Below are positions 14,901 through 29,900 of a DNA stretch of 64,000 nt, in pieces (the first letter of the stretch is position 1; each line of letters starts with the position of its first letter). The position numbers were made by a program, and so were the translations under genes. This DNA comes from Apostichopus japonicus (lineage: Eukaryota > Echinodermata > Holothuroidea > Aspidochirotida > Stichopodidae): NCBI RefSeq assembly GCF_037975245.1, contig NC_092575.1:15854310-15918309 (forward strand), read 5' to 3'. The notes under the pieces were generated by a model. It worked only from the letters and a program-made list of their open reading frames with translations. It had not been told where the DNA came from and did no database searches.

Positions 14901-17900
14901 CCCTGATGGTCAGGTATTGGATGGTAACCAATGTGTCTTTACCTACCAATGTGGATGCTCAATGGACAACGGACAATACCTATCTGTAAGAGAGAATCCC
15001 TCTTTACTGTACATTTGTTGTCATAACTGAGTTCATCATTTCTTCAAATTGTTTAAATCTATCTTTGAAAATTTCTCACTGAGAAAATTTGTAAATGTCT
15101 TTTTCGTATTTTCTTTTTGTCAACATTACTTGTACACAAAAAGAGAAAAACAAATTGTGATCACATATTTTTACAATTTAAGAACTAAAGAATATGGAGT
15201 AGTAATATAGTGACTGAAATGCAACAAGATTCTTCAAAAAGGGGGAAAAAATCTAGGAAATGGACTTTTGGTGATGCATAAATCAATTAAAATAATGTTT
15301 TTAAGAAAACCAAATTATTACTGTCAGAACTCAAATTTATTTATCTGGAAAATGGTCAGTTTTTTTATCTTGGATAAATAATGTAACAGCATTTCAAAGA
15401 ATCACTTTTTGTCCTTTCATTGTACAAGTGTTTCAATAGTTATGAAACATAATGGTATCATTCATAAGTCCATCCCAATTCTCGATGATACGTTTTGTAC
15501 TTGACATCAACAGCCTGGAGAGCAGTACACCTACCCTGACTGTAGTAGACGTTGTACATGCAACAATGGTAACCTTGCTTGCTCCGACCTATCCTGTGAT
15601 GTCAATGCTGACTGTGGAATCAAGAATGGTGTGCAGGACTGCTACTGCAACGATGGTTACGCAGGAGATGGACAGACTTGTACTGAAGGTGTGAATTTTA
15701 TCCAACCCACCACACCCCCATGCCCCCACACCCCTCCACCCCTGCTTCTCTACTCATCTTCTTTGGTTGCTATCACCAAATACCAACAACTAGACTAAAA
15801 GAAAAATGCTTTGTTAGTGTGATGGAACCTGCCTTCAATGTGTATCCATATTTGCAATTAAGTGTCATGATAGCGATGCTATATATCTCTTTACATTTGT
15901 CACCTGCTGTTTCTCATTAATTTCAATCATTTTTAAAGTCCAACAATAAGTTGCCACAAAGTATGCTATGAATTCTATGAGTAGTCAAATAATGTTTAAA
16001 CTTCAACAAACATTTCACAGATATGCCTAGAGTAGCTTCCCTCTACAACAAGTTTGTTTTCCCCTATTAATCTAGCCCTTGTTCAATGTTTGGAAATAAT
16101 TTGGATGGTGATAACCTCTCAGAGATTAGTATTACATTTAAACATATAATTACAATTACAATAATACAACTTTTAGCATGTTGAATATGCAATACTGACA
16201 TATGGTAGCTATGTTCAGTTACACTATACACCCTTGATGATACTGACTCTCATACCCAAGAAGAGGAATACTTGATTGAACATATATATATATATGTGCT
16301 AGCCTGTTCACTTGAATAGATTCTATTGTCAATGTGGTTGGAACACCTTATAAACACCACCAGTCATTTTGATGTGGTGAGATACTATAGTATCTGTCAC
16401 ATGTATTGAGAACTCTTGATATGTTGAGATGCAGGGAGTGTATAAAAAAATAACTCCCTGCTTCATATCAAATAACTTTCAGTTGTTCAGATTTTAGGAG
16501 TATACTAGGTAGCCATGTGTAAATCTGTTTCGGTAAAAGTGTATGAAGTCTGCAGTTCTTATTCGCTAAGTTTATCTTGTAGAAAGTTTTCGGGCAAAAA
16601 GGTTGTCTGGATTTTTGATAGCATTACTTTATTTATTTGCTCTTGTTAGTTTCCTTATTCAGTTTTTGTAACAGTGGATCAAGAAAATGATGGAAACTGC
16701 AGCCTCACAAATGGAAAAATTGTAGCTGTTTTCTTTTTGGTTCAAGCAAAGGGCGAAGGAAATACTTAGGACTATATAAGTATGCCATGAAAATTTTCTA
16801 TTTTTCTTTCAGCCTCTGGTATCTGTTACATCTGGGGTGACCCTCACTACCAGACCTTTGATGGTCATAATTATGACTTCCAAGGAGGATGTGATTACAC
16901 CTTAGTGAGAGATTGTCAGGATGAAACATTCCATCTGGTGGCCAAACACAAGAAAGAGAAACATGGCAAACACAGCACAGAGATGAAGGAATTGTTATTT
17001 TACTACGACGACAAAGAATACAAACTGAAGGATTCTAAGAAGGTCTACATCGACGGACACAGCGTTAAGCTACCCTACGACGGACCTGAAGGAGTTTATA
17101 TAGACAAACAACAGTCCAGACTGGTGAGTTGTTTTATATTGGGCCATAAGGGTAGGGGAGGGGATGGTGGAGGGAAGGGGGTGGGGGAGGGTAGGGGAAG
17201 GTATGAACAAGGAGGGGTTTATTACATATGAAAGGATTTGTTGAGCTTGACATAATAATTAATGAAGAAGTCGCAGCACCATCATATGCGTTGGAAAATA
17301 CTTTTGTGAGCTTTCCAGGTTGTGTCAAATGAAACGGTCGTGATCCGTGGTTACTGCAAAGTACTAAGAGTACTAAAAAATAAGAGCAAAAGGGAATTGC
17401 CATCTACTAACACTAGATGGCATAGTTTGTTGGGCAAAAGTACTTTAAGTCATATTTCACTATAGTTTGATCCAAGTTTAGACGATTTCTTTGCTTTCTC
17501 AAAATTTGTAATTTTCTAGATCATTTTCTTCCTTATGATTAAAATAATTCAACCTTGTGAAGTACTTTGAGCAACGGATCAATCAACTCGTAAACCAAGA
17601 AATCCAATACATTTCTCTTTATGTAAACAGTGATGGCTATTGCATTTGAATGAATTATTTTTAAGATTCCTTCTTTTCCCCCTCTATACTTGAAATTGTA
17701 AGCATTCCATTATAGTCATATTTATGGAAGCCTTCAGAAGTGACAAAGATTAAATATCTGGATAAATCTCATCCCATAGATTCTGTCCACCTCTTTCGGT
17801 CTGTACATCAACTTTGACAAACACCACGATACGCACGTTGGCGTACCCACCAGCTATAGGAACAAACTCTGTGGTCTCTGTGGAGACTTTGATGGCTCAG

Positions 17901-20900
17901 CAGACAACGAGTACACCCTTCCTGATGGAAGCATGGTAAGGGAAACAGTTTCTCTTGCTTACTGGAAAAATATTTTAGAAACATTTGTGGGGCATAACTA
18001 ATTATGATGTGTAACAGAAAAATAATCTAAAAATAGAGCAATTGAAGTCACATTTGTTCTGATTATCCTCTCTGTGACTACCAATGTTGATACTCCCTTG
18101 TTGTTAACAGACTGAGTTTCCTTAGACCTAATCGCTTAAAATTTGCTATATATTTATATCCCTTTATCTTTTTCTTCAGACGACGATCGTAGCTGACTTT
18201 GGTAATAGCTGGACGGTGGGTGGTGGCAAGGACTGTGAACCTGACCCTGGCACTGGTGATGAATGTGACAAACACGATGAAAAGGATGCTGAGAAACTCT
18301 GTAAAGACATCAGCTACAAGAATGGTGAGCAGTCCTTTGCTATTAAGTCATTCCGTCTGTTTGTAATGAACAATTCTGTTAGTCAATTACATGGTGTACT
18401 CAATTGCATTTGCTTTGAAACATATACCTTCAAAGCATTATTCTCAGACAACAACTTGAAAAGTTATAATGAAACCTTTCTAGGATGCTGTTATCAATCA
18501 CATCCCAGTGATATCAGAGGCAAATATAATCCTTAACATTAAGAATCACTGTAAATGTGCAGCCAGGTTTTGAATGTGCTCTATACTTTGTAGCCGATAT
18601 ACTCAACCATTTCTATCCTCTGATGGGGTAAAATGTTTAGAGTTTTTAGAGGAAATGTCACAGCATGACTACTATGTGAGCTACTATGACATCACAACTT
18701 TGATAGACTGACTAAAGTGGTCATGTCATTATCGGTTTATTTCAGAGCTTAATGTGTCTGGATGCTAAATAGCAGCTTTATACTTCTTGAACATTTCTGC
18801 CCATGCATAGGAAACTCATTACAAAGGCTACTTTCTATGAAATTTGCTCTAAATTTTGAAATTATAATGTTTTGTCTAGTTTATGTTTTTCAATGTTTGT
18901 CTTTCATTCTTTCAGGTCCCTTCAAGGCTTGCCATGACTTTGTAAATCCTGATCCATTCTACGATGCCTGTGTACAGGACATGTGTGAAGATCTTGATAA
19001 CGATGACCTCATATGTCAACACTTTGCTGAGTACGCCAGCGTTTGTCGGGCTCAGGGAGGAGATCCCGGAGACTGGAGGGAGGAAGAGGGAATTTGTCGT
19101 AAGTTTCTTTACCTTTATTAGATATTCGTTAATATAATCTGAATTGAATTTCAAAAACTTACGACTAATAATTTCTTACCAGAGAGATTCTGTTTTTGCT
19201 CAATTTCTGTATTTGATTGGTACATTATGCTATGAAAATTCGAAAAAGTGCAATTTCATTAGTTCATGTATCATACTGTAGTAAAGAGTAATGGATGGGG
19301 GGGGTGGGGGCATGAATTATCCATTTCTACTTTGCATGTTATTTTGTCTTGATATGGAAAAGAATGTTGGCAATAAGATTTTAGAATAAGATAGATTATT
19401 GATTACCTACTAACGTTCATTTGGTGAAAGAATCAAGGGGGGTATGTATTTTTTTATTTGTATTTATTTTGTGTATTCCAGTTTTAGCTGCAAATTTGTT
19501 TTTTATTTTGTATTTGTGTGTTTTTATGTTTTGTATTTTATATTCGTATTTAAATTTACTTTTTGTTTTTAGTTGCAATTAATTTTCTATTTATAAATAT
19601 TTGTATTCTGTTTCTTGTCTCTTTTCTTTTGTATATTGTCTTGTTATATATTTTTTATTTGTATTTTGTATTTATTGGTATTTTGTATTTCTTTTATCAA
19701 TTGCAATCTCACTGTGAGTAATACTCGATTGGTTAAATAGGTAAAATTATCCGAAAGGAAACAACCAAACATACCAGAAGGTAACTTGAAAACTATTTTG
19801 TTTTCAGCTTTCACTTGCCCACCTGGCCTTATTTATGACAGCTGCTCATTTGAATACCCTGCTACATGTGCCAACCGTAATCCTCCCAGCTACCATGAGG
19901 GTTGTATCGAAACCTGTAGATGTCCGGATGGATTAATCCTGGACAACGACAGGTGTGTCGGATCCACAGAGTGTGGCTGTGTGCTCAACAATGGAGAATA
20001 TCTCTCTGTAAGTTATACACACCTATTGTTTTTTTTCTTTGTTTCAGTATTTAAGTTTTATAATGTAAGCTGACTGCCGTAAATGATTAGTATAATTGAC
20101 AGGAAACTTGGAAATATTAATAGCTACATTTATAGCGGAATAAGTACTCTGAAATGGTAACAAGCCAACAGCGGGGGGTGGGGGGGGGCAGGGGGGTTTG
20201 TGGTGCATGTCTTGTTCTGATTGGGAGGGGGTATAATTATTTTGCAGTGTGAATTTTAGTGACAGCGCTTTGAATATTCTAAGCCAAGGCAACGTCATAA
20301 ATTATTCTTGTAGTCTATGGCTAAATAACTCTATTAGCTAATGACTTATTTAAAGTTTGTAATAATTGTGGAGAGTGTCCGTGGTTAAACTACATGAAAG
20401 TAGACACTCCTTTAATAATTAAGTAGATCTTAATACTGTGCTGTGTCGATATCAGTGTGAAATTATTTCAAAACTGCAATACTCAACTCCAAATAACAAT
20501 GTGATGTATTAGTACGTAAATCGTAGACTAAATCCTAACCAGAAGTGTGATCCAACACCGGTCTGTCGAACCATACACGACCAATGGTGATGTCCAGTCT
20601 GAGCGGTGGTGATATTTTGATACGTTTTGTATTTTTAGTCTGACTGGTCTCTTAGCAATTCATTTATATTGGTATTCCACAACAGCAAAGTACATGTACA
20701 GAATAATTAATTTATTAATAAATAATTGTTAAATATAAGTTGTGAAAAGAAAGTGACCTAAGCATCTTACAAGAAAATTTGACTTTTGACATTTTCTGTT
20801 GCAGTCTGGTGATACCTACATCAATGATGGTTGCACAGAGTTATGTGACTGTATGAACGGCCAGCTGTCATGCTCCACCATTTCCTGCGGAGACAACGAA

Positions 20901-23900
20901 ATATGTACGACGAGGAACGATGAGAGAGGTTGCTACTGCATGGATGGACTCGAACTCATTGACGGATCCTGTCAACAAGGTAAACTCATCCACCTTAATC
21001 ATAGAAATGTGTAGATCAAGGGTTCCCTAACTGGGGTGCATGAACACCCAGGGGGTGCGTGAGTCCATCCCAGGGGGTTCGTGAGACGTTGCTGAAAGTC
21101 AAAACTAGAGTACTCTTTGTTGAACTAAAATCTGATATCATATAATTTAGTAATGTACAAAAGTCGTACCTATCGACAAACTCTTTAAGCATTCTATACG
21201 CGTTGCAATAGTAGTACCGTACCGTGCATGTGATACTTGATCTCTTACGAAGCACTGTTATGCGTATTAAAGTATAATAATGACTCAGATCGTGTCTCGA
21301 AAAGTTGGGGGTTCATGGAAAACTCTGACATCCACAGGGGATTCGTGGGAGGATAAAGTTAGAGAAACCATGGTGTACATGGAGAGAATGTATATATAAA
21401 TAGTTGCACTGTAGGAGTTATTGAAAACCAGATTACTTTCAACCACTGTGTGTTTGTTTTTCTTTGAAATTATTCATGTAATTACCCTGGTTCATTATTT
21501 ACCATATCCACACTCATGTTACTAGTCATGCCACTATAGGGGTTGTATACAACCACAGTATTAAAAGATTTGTGCCTATGCATAGTGTATTAAGATGGCA
21601 GATAGCCTGAACTCATGTGATGGCAAAAATAACTTCAGCCCAGAAATTTATATGAAAACTATACTTAATTTAAATAATCCATCATAGGACACAAGTGGAA
21701 TTTGGATTTTAGAAAGAGTTAAAGAGGCAGTCTTGAGATAAAGACTAGCAGCTTCTTTGTAAAACACATTGAACAACTTCTGTTGGATTCTGCACTGTAT
21801 AAGACTAGTTATTATTAGTATTAAGTAAAGCAAAAACACACTTTGTGCTCAGATTGTGACTTTGTGTTAGATCGATGTTACCTGACAAGCAGGCTACTGA
21901 CATTCAATGAGCAACCGACAACCAATGAGCTTGTAAATACACTACTCATTTACCCCAGGCTGATCTTAATATCCTCCACTGTTATGAGGTCCAGGTGATT
22001 AATTGTGAAAAATATAAATATTTCAAAATGTTACATTTTTCTTTGTACCTCAAACAGCTCCAGGTGCATGCATCGTATGGGGAGATCCCCATTACGTCAC
22101 CTTTGACGATGTCAGTTACAACTTCCAAGGAGACTGCGAGTACACCCTCGTCAGAGATTGCCGAGAGGAATCGTCCACGTTCCACCTCATCTCCAACAAC
22201 GAACGGAACCACCCATCGGACTCCGTCTCTTACCTGAAAGAGCTCCGTCTAGAGTACAACGGTACCGACTACGAGCTGATAAATAACGGAGATATAAGAA
22301 TAGACGGGGAGAGTGTAACCCTTCCATTCTACGATGGCGTGGTCGCCATATTCTGGAGCGGAAATGATGTGGTGAGTTAAATTCTTTATTTTGTCAGTTA
22401 CCACTTTAGTCTATGGTCCGTCCTTATCTCCAAACAAATGTACAGATATGCCTGAAAGAACTTAAAAAATAAGAATTTAAAGAAAAATTAAGATGTAATA
22501 GTAAGAAAGGTTATTTATACAATCTGGTTGGGGCATCATTTTGTAAACTTATGCATCTGTAGTTCATTTGGCACCATCACTTACCATTGATGGATGCCGC
22601 CATTTGCATCAGTCCAAAAACTGACCAATTTTGCTATAAATTGTTAAGCGTTCCCTTTAACTGTTTCATTAAATATAATTTTTCAGAATTCTGTAATAAT
22701 TGTAATTGCAAATTTCGTTGAGGGACAGTGTGAAATTCTGCCATTTACCAGTGCCACAAACAGTTGAAGTTTACAGAATGATTAGATCATCAATGATTAG
22801 ATAAATGATTAGATCATCAGATCAGATCATCAGTGATTAGATCATCATTTTTTTTTCCTTTTTGGGAGTCCTTTACCTTGTTAAGCCTGTATTGGCTTTT
22901 TAGAGGACTACCCTCCACATGTATATATTGATTATCTGTGGAAAATCAAATAAATAAAATCAAATTAAAATCAAATCAAATTAATAAAGCAAAGAATTAT
23001 TTCAAGATTATTTTCAGCATGTTTAATGTCTCCACTACCTCTATTCTGTAGATCCTCTCCACCGACTTCATGGTCGTTATTTACAACAACCAAATCGATG
23101 TCAGGATTGAGTTGGCGAACAGCTTCAGAAACAGGACATGTGGACTCTGTGGCAACTATGATGGGGACCAAAGTAATGAATTCATCTTTGAAGATGGAAG
23201 ATTGGTAAAAAATACATATTTTGTACTTCACTTTTTGAGAATTTTAATTTGTAAATTTTAGAAACAAGTGTTGCAAGCTGATCTGGTAATCTGCTTTTTT
23301 GAAACAAAGAGCAACTACTCATGCTCCGGTTGGCAGTGACATAAGGGTGATGTCTGAAATGTTTGGGCCATCCTTAAAGCTTTGAGCAATCCAAACAATC
23401 TTTATGTTTCATGACCTAACATCATGGCTGTGATTGATATGTTTCAGTATTTTCTTCAGCATGACATCAGAGAGAGGGGGGGGGTAGATTATTTATTGAC
23501 TTTAGTGTTATCATTTTGAAAAGACAGAGGAAGGAATACTGTTTTTAGAAAATTTAAAGAAAGAAACAGTGGCTTTATAAAGTGAAGTCCACCCATTACC
23601 CCAGTGGACATGACATTAACACTGTGCATATAGATGGCAACGCACAACAACAAATCTTCACCAATGAACAATTAAGTAACAAGTTCCTCCTCTTGCCCAT
23701 TTGTAGTATTTAAGTTTTAAGTTTGGAATTAAAAAACAGAGTTTTCAATACTCATAACATAATCATTTAATTTGCTAAAATGTTCCAAACCTGTGGATTT
23801 TAAAAGACTTTTGATAATGCCCTAGTACTTTGTCCCAATCTATCAATTCAGTTCTTACATCGACATTTAACATTTACAACAGAACATGATCACCGATTTT

Positions 23901-26900
23901 ATTATCAGCTGTCTGTTTTATTTCGATCCAGGCCTCCTCTGGTGAAGATTTTGGAAACAGCTGGAGGACTGGAAGTCGTGAATGTATCCCAGATCCAGGC
24001 CCACTCGACCCCTGTGACCCAGCTTCACCAACTTACAGTGAAGCTCAGGACCTCTGTGATTATCTTCAAGACCCTTATGGTAATGAGCATCAAACATGTA
24101 CTTTCATTATTTATTTTTTATTTCTCTCTTTGGTGATGAGGTTTGTCAGTCCGCTAGGCCAACTGAACCTTTCTACTTTGTTCCTTCAAGAATTTTATAA
24201 TCACGATTTTCTTTCTCATATTTGTGCCTTCTCTTTCAGGACCATTTGAGAACTGCCTTGATCTGGTTGATCCCACCCCATTCTATGAAGCGTGCCTTTA
24301 TGATCTCTGTGAGACCCTTCCTGATGATAGCCTCATCTGTGACAGTCTTACCTCTTATGCTCAAGAATGCAGAGATGCTGGTGGAATTCCTGAGGATTGG
24401 AGAGATGTCGTTTCTCAATGTCGTGAGTATTTCATCAGACTGTCACATTCATTTCCCAGTCAGGCTGTACATGCAGAATCATGCAGGGTCAAATGATAAC
24501 TTTGTCACTATTTTTCTTATTATTTCTTTCTGGAGAGTAGACTGGTAGATAAAGTGCAGGAAAAGCAAACATTTTATGCAGCAGTTAATTTGCAACTATT
24601 TTTGATGTCTTTGTCTGTTTTGTTGTTTGCTGTTGTTTAATTTTATGATTCACATGTATTATGGTTATGTACTGTATAGGAAATCAAATAACTGAAATTA
24701 AGGTTCATTTGGAGATAAAAGATAAAAAATACTAAAATTAAAAGTAATTGAACATATTCTTGATTAAGATTAGCAAAAATATTGAAGAGATACAGCACCC
24801 TTATTGTGATGTAGGTTAAACTGTTCAGTGTTTCAATTTGTAAATCCAAATCTAACACAATTTTACCCATTGTTTTGCCTGGCTTCTAACTACTTGCAGG
24901 ATTTTGTTAAAAATATGTTTAGTAATCTTGATTTTGTCATTGTTGATGGAAGTGACATTTCTCTCTGAATTGTAAATTCGGTTCTTTGCTTTGTTGCTTT
25001 GCTAACTATGTAGTCAATGTTTCGAGAAGACTTGACCATAAAACGGTACCAAAAACTGACAATTATTCAATAGATATAACTTTTTCTTTGCTTTGATATT
25101 GGCTTTTGTCTGAAGACTGAGATTAGTAGAGAAATTTTGCTTGTCTGATCTAGATATAAATATTTTCTCATATGGTAAAAATTCTATGCAATGTTTCTTA
25201 ACTATCTAACAGACTTTTCACTTTGTTTCCTACCAAATGATTGGATCTGTTAAAGGTTTAAAAGCATTACCGATGGTAACTAGTTGAAGCATAGGAATGG
25301 TTTAAAGTTACTTGTAGTAAACTTCTTCTCTTATATGTCCATAGCTCACAATTGTCCCAGCGGTACCGTTTATGATTCTTGTGGACCTGCCTGCCCTGCT
25401 ACCTGTGTGGACCGTGATGGTCCCAGTGACTGCCCCATCAGTAATTGTAAGGAGACCTGTAGGTGCCCTGATGGTCAGGTACTGGATGGTAACCAATGTG
25501 TCTTTACCTACCAATGTGGCTGTCTCTTGGACAATGGACGATATCTTTCTGTAAGTCTCAATTTTACACAGTGACTCTGGTTTATCATGTTGAAGCACCA
25601 TTTATTGTGTTAAACTAATTCACTTCATGTTACATAGTTACATGTTAAACTTCAATTCATATTACTTTAGTTATGTGTTAAACTTCAATTCATGTTATTT
25701 AGTTACGTGTTAAACTTCAATCCATATTACTTAGTTATGTGTTAAACTTCAAGTCATGTTACTTAGTTACGTGTTAAAACTTCATGTTTACCACTTACTG
25801 GTTCAAGTAAGTAACACCAAATGACAGACAATTTTTTCCCTTTTATTCCTCTTTTTGGGGTTTTTTTTGTGGGCAGTTTATATTTTAGATATGATTTAGC
25901 ATTAGTACACATTTGTATCCATTCTCTGAGAAAATTATATGTTTCTTTGTAATCCTGATATACCTCGGCTTGTTTGGCCTGCCATAGTTATGAACTGAAA
26001 TGCAAAACTTTCATATTCACAGCCCGGCGAAGAGTACACGTACCCAGACTGTAGTCGTCACTGTACATGCAACAATGGTAATGCAAACTGTCTCGCATCC
26101 TCATGCGACCCTGATGCTACCTGTGAAATCAAGAACGGAGTAAGAGATTGCTACTGTAATGATGGATACACAGGAGACGGACAGACTTGTACTGAAGGTG
26201 AGTATTCATCAGTTAAAACAATGGTTATTCGTTTACTTTAATTAGTTTAGTTTAGTCAATGGTAAGGGTTAGAAAAGTGGCACAGGAAGTAAGTAAGACT
26301 GTTATAATATATGTAAAGATTAATCCATAAAATATTAAGGTAAATGTATGTAGAGAGTAATTGGAAAAGCAATGTATCACAGTTTTTATATGAAGTTTAC
26401 GAGGATAATAAAATGAAGAACTAAGCTAAGTTTTTACTTTTAATCATGAATAAACTTTGATTTTGAGATTCAAATTTATACTGGAAATAAAGAATTGAAT
26501 TGAATTGAATTGAAGATAAAACATTAAAGTTAATTAATGATAAGTGGTGGAGTTATGTCCAACTGTTACCCTTCTTCTTGTATGCATTATGAAAAGTTGT
26601 TGAGGTGACGTGGTTAAATATGATCTGCTCATCAAATTAAAAAAAGGGTTAATGAGTTTCTTAGTTTTATTATTTACACAATAGTACCACTGTGTCATAA
26701 TGTTAGTAGACTTTTCTCAGTCTTTGCACACATTTCTTTTGCAATGTGTTCAACTTTTTTAGTTTTAAAGTTAATCAAAGTTTGTGTTTAAATTTGCCTC
26801 ACTTTTTTTGTGTGTGCAGCCCCTGGTATCTGTTACATCTGGGGTGACCCTCACTACCAGACCTTTGATGGTCATAATTATGACTTCCAAGGAGGATGTG

Positions 26901-29900
26901 ATTACACCTTAGTGAGAGATTGTCTGAATGAAACATTCCATCTGGTGGCCAAACACAAGAAAGAGAAACATGGCAAACACAGCACAGAGCTGAAGGAATT
27001 GTTATTTTACTACGACGACAAAGAATACAAACTGAAGGATTCTAAGAAGGTCTACATCGACGGACACAGCGTTAAACTACCCTACGACGGACCAGAGGGA
27101 GTGCATATAGAGAAACTTCACTCCAGATTGGTGAGTCATTTGATGATCGGTCAGATGGATTTGGTAGGATGTGTATGTAGGTGAGCAGGAGCCCTCTGCA
27201 TAAATAAGGACGCTCAATATTAGTGAAAGAATGATTTTGATGAAGTTTGTTTTGGGAAATAATTCATATACTAATTACCTACAAATTTATGGAGAAAAAA
27301 GGAGTTGGAGTATCTCAGAGAAAAAAATGTAAAACTGCAATTATGCATAGGACTGTAAAATAAAAACAGTGAAAAAAAATGTTCATGAAGGGCTCAAAGT
27401 GAAACTGGCAATTACCTACAAATTTATAGAGAAAATAATAAGTTTGGTCATCTCAGAGAAAAAAATATGTCACTATAATTTATGCATAGAACGAAAACAA
27501 AGAAGAGAAATGGTGAAAAAAAATGACAAAAGTTCATGAGAACTGACAAGGGTGCCAAAAAAAAGTAACACTGGTTCTCATTGTAAAATCCTATATGTTC
27601 TTTACTGGAAAGCAACAGGGCATTCTAGTGGTTGTGTGTTGCGTTAAATCTTAGGGGTTTTACATCAAATTCAGCGGGGACTCAATTCAACAGCTGTTTG
27701 TGAAGGGTATGCATCATTATTTCCAGCACTAATGTTAACTGAGGAGTAAAAAAATGTTTCTTCAATGAATTTATTTAAGTAACCAAGGATTAATCTGTGG
27801 ATTTTTATGCTACTACAGGTTTTGACGACTTGGTTTGGTCTGTACATCAACTTTGACAAACACCACGACACACACGTCGGCGTACCCACCAGCTACAGGA
27901 ACAAACTCTGTGGTCTCTGTGGAGACTTTGACGGCTCAGCAGACAATGAGTACACCCTTCCTGATGGAAGCATGGTAAGGGTTGATATTTATTGATGTTA
28001 TTGAAAGGTATAACTGTAAATATTTTCAGGAGGCTGTTTGCAGCTTGTTTTCTAAACAAACAAAAAAATGCATTTTAATTTTGAATAGTCTTATTCTTCT
28101 TTTCTCTAGACTAGTCTTAAGTACGACATGTGTGAATTTTATTTTGTACAGCCCTTAAAATGCTTTTGTTTGTAAGGTGTTTAAGCAGGTGTAAGATTTT
28201 ATAATACAGCATTTTTGGTTAGTTTGTTTAGTAAATTTAAAAAAATTGATTGTCTAAATATTTGCACATATCCTTCTTTCTCCTAAGACTACTATCGTAG
28301 CTGACTTTGGTAACAGCTGGACGGTGGGTGGTGGCAAGGACTGTGAACCTGACCCTGGCACCGGTGATGAATGTGACGATGAAAAGGAAGCAGAAAAACT
28401 CTGTAAAGACATCAGCTACAAGAATGGTAGGTTCATTTTAAAATAAGATATATATTTCTTTTAAGACTGTAACATTGGCAGTAAGTTTACATGGTTGCTC
28501 TTTTCCAACCAGCCATCAAAGACAGTAATGAGAGTGAAAGATTGGTTTACATACCCAGGAAAAGTTGGTAGCTTAATGCATTCTCCCATCTCCATTCCCT
28601 TTCCCCCATCCTCTCCCTTTTCCCCTAACCCTCTCCCCTTTCCCCCACTGTCTCCCTCTGTTGATGCTCTACACAATTATCTAATACATTCAAATAGTAC
28701 AGTATATAATAATATAATATTCAAAGTATCACTGCACGATGTACGTGGGAACTCGTTCACCTATTAAAGCAACGTAATGTCAACAATTTTTCATCATTTC
28801 TGCTTTTAATTCTTTCAGGTCCTTTCAAGGCTTGCCATGACTTTGTAAATCCTGATCCATTCTACGATGCCTGCGTACAGGACATGTGTGAAGATCTTGA
28901 TAACGATGACCTCATATGTCAGCACTTTGCTGAGTACGCCAGCGTCTGTAGGGCTCAGGGAGGAGATCCCGGAGACTGGAGGGAGGAAGAGGGAATATGT
29001 CGTAAGATTTACAATCTTCCTTACACATCAGCATAAATTTGGGGAACGTTTATACCAATCTACTGACTCATCACCTCAGGGGATTAAGAATGTCATGGTA
29101 GGGGTATGGTTGCTTTATATGAGCATGATAGCAAACGATGGAAATGACAATGTTGTAGCAAAGCAGCAAATGTCAACCACAAGACGATTTCTAATTTAAC
29201 AGATTGTGGGTGCAAGACTGCTGACTGCACCATCATAACAAAAAAAAATCACAAGTATCCATTATTTTATTTTTTTGCATTATTTCTCTGCATGTGTCAG
29301 CCCTCTTGACTTTTGATATTATCTTTTTAATATTTCAAATCAATTTTTTTTTGAACATTTTAAATTAATTTGAATAATTTTTCAGCATTTCCTTCATAAA
29401 ACATTCACCTTTTTGTTTTCTTTGTTCTTTCATATCTTCTACTACTACAGCTTATGTCTGTCCAGATGGTCTGATCTACGATGGCTGCGCCACAATTTGT
29501 CCTGCCACCTGCGCCAACCCTAATGCTCCCAACGAATGTAACATTAGCTCCTGTGTAGAGACCTGTCGCTGTCCAATCGGTCAGCTTCTTGACATCGACA
29601 CATGTGTGGGCGCCCTCAACTGTGGCTGCAGACTTACCAACGGACAATATGTGCAGGTAAAGGCCATTTCTGTTAGCAGATGTTGGGTCACAATTAGTAC
29701 GTTTGCGCTTTGAAATTGTCTTCGTAGCCACCTTCTAATTTTGTAAAAACAAAAGGTGTTGTTTCAAGATTTTACTCCACCATGCAGTTAGCCTCAAGTT
29801 GCTAGTTGAGGCCTATTTCTAACCAGCTAATTTTACCCCCCTCCCCCTCCCCTTGCCCATTTTCCACACCCCTCTCCGGTTCAGTCAAATGGTATGTTAT

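Noticed and set aside
14697-14985. Longer alternative TIL exon in unit 3 starting at the relic acceptor
   Set aside because: The frame reaches a TGA stop 36 nt after the relic acceptor, before the real exon.
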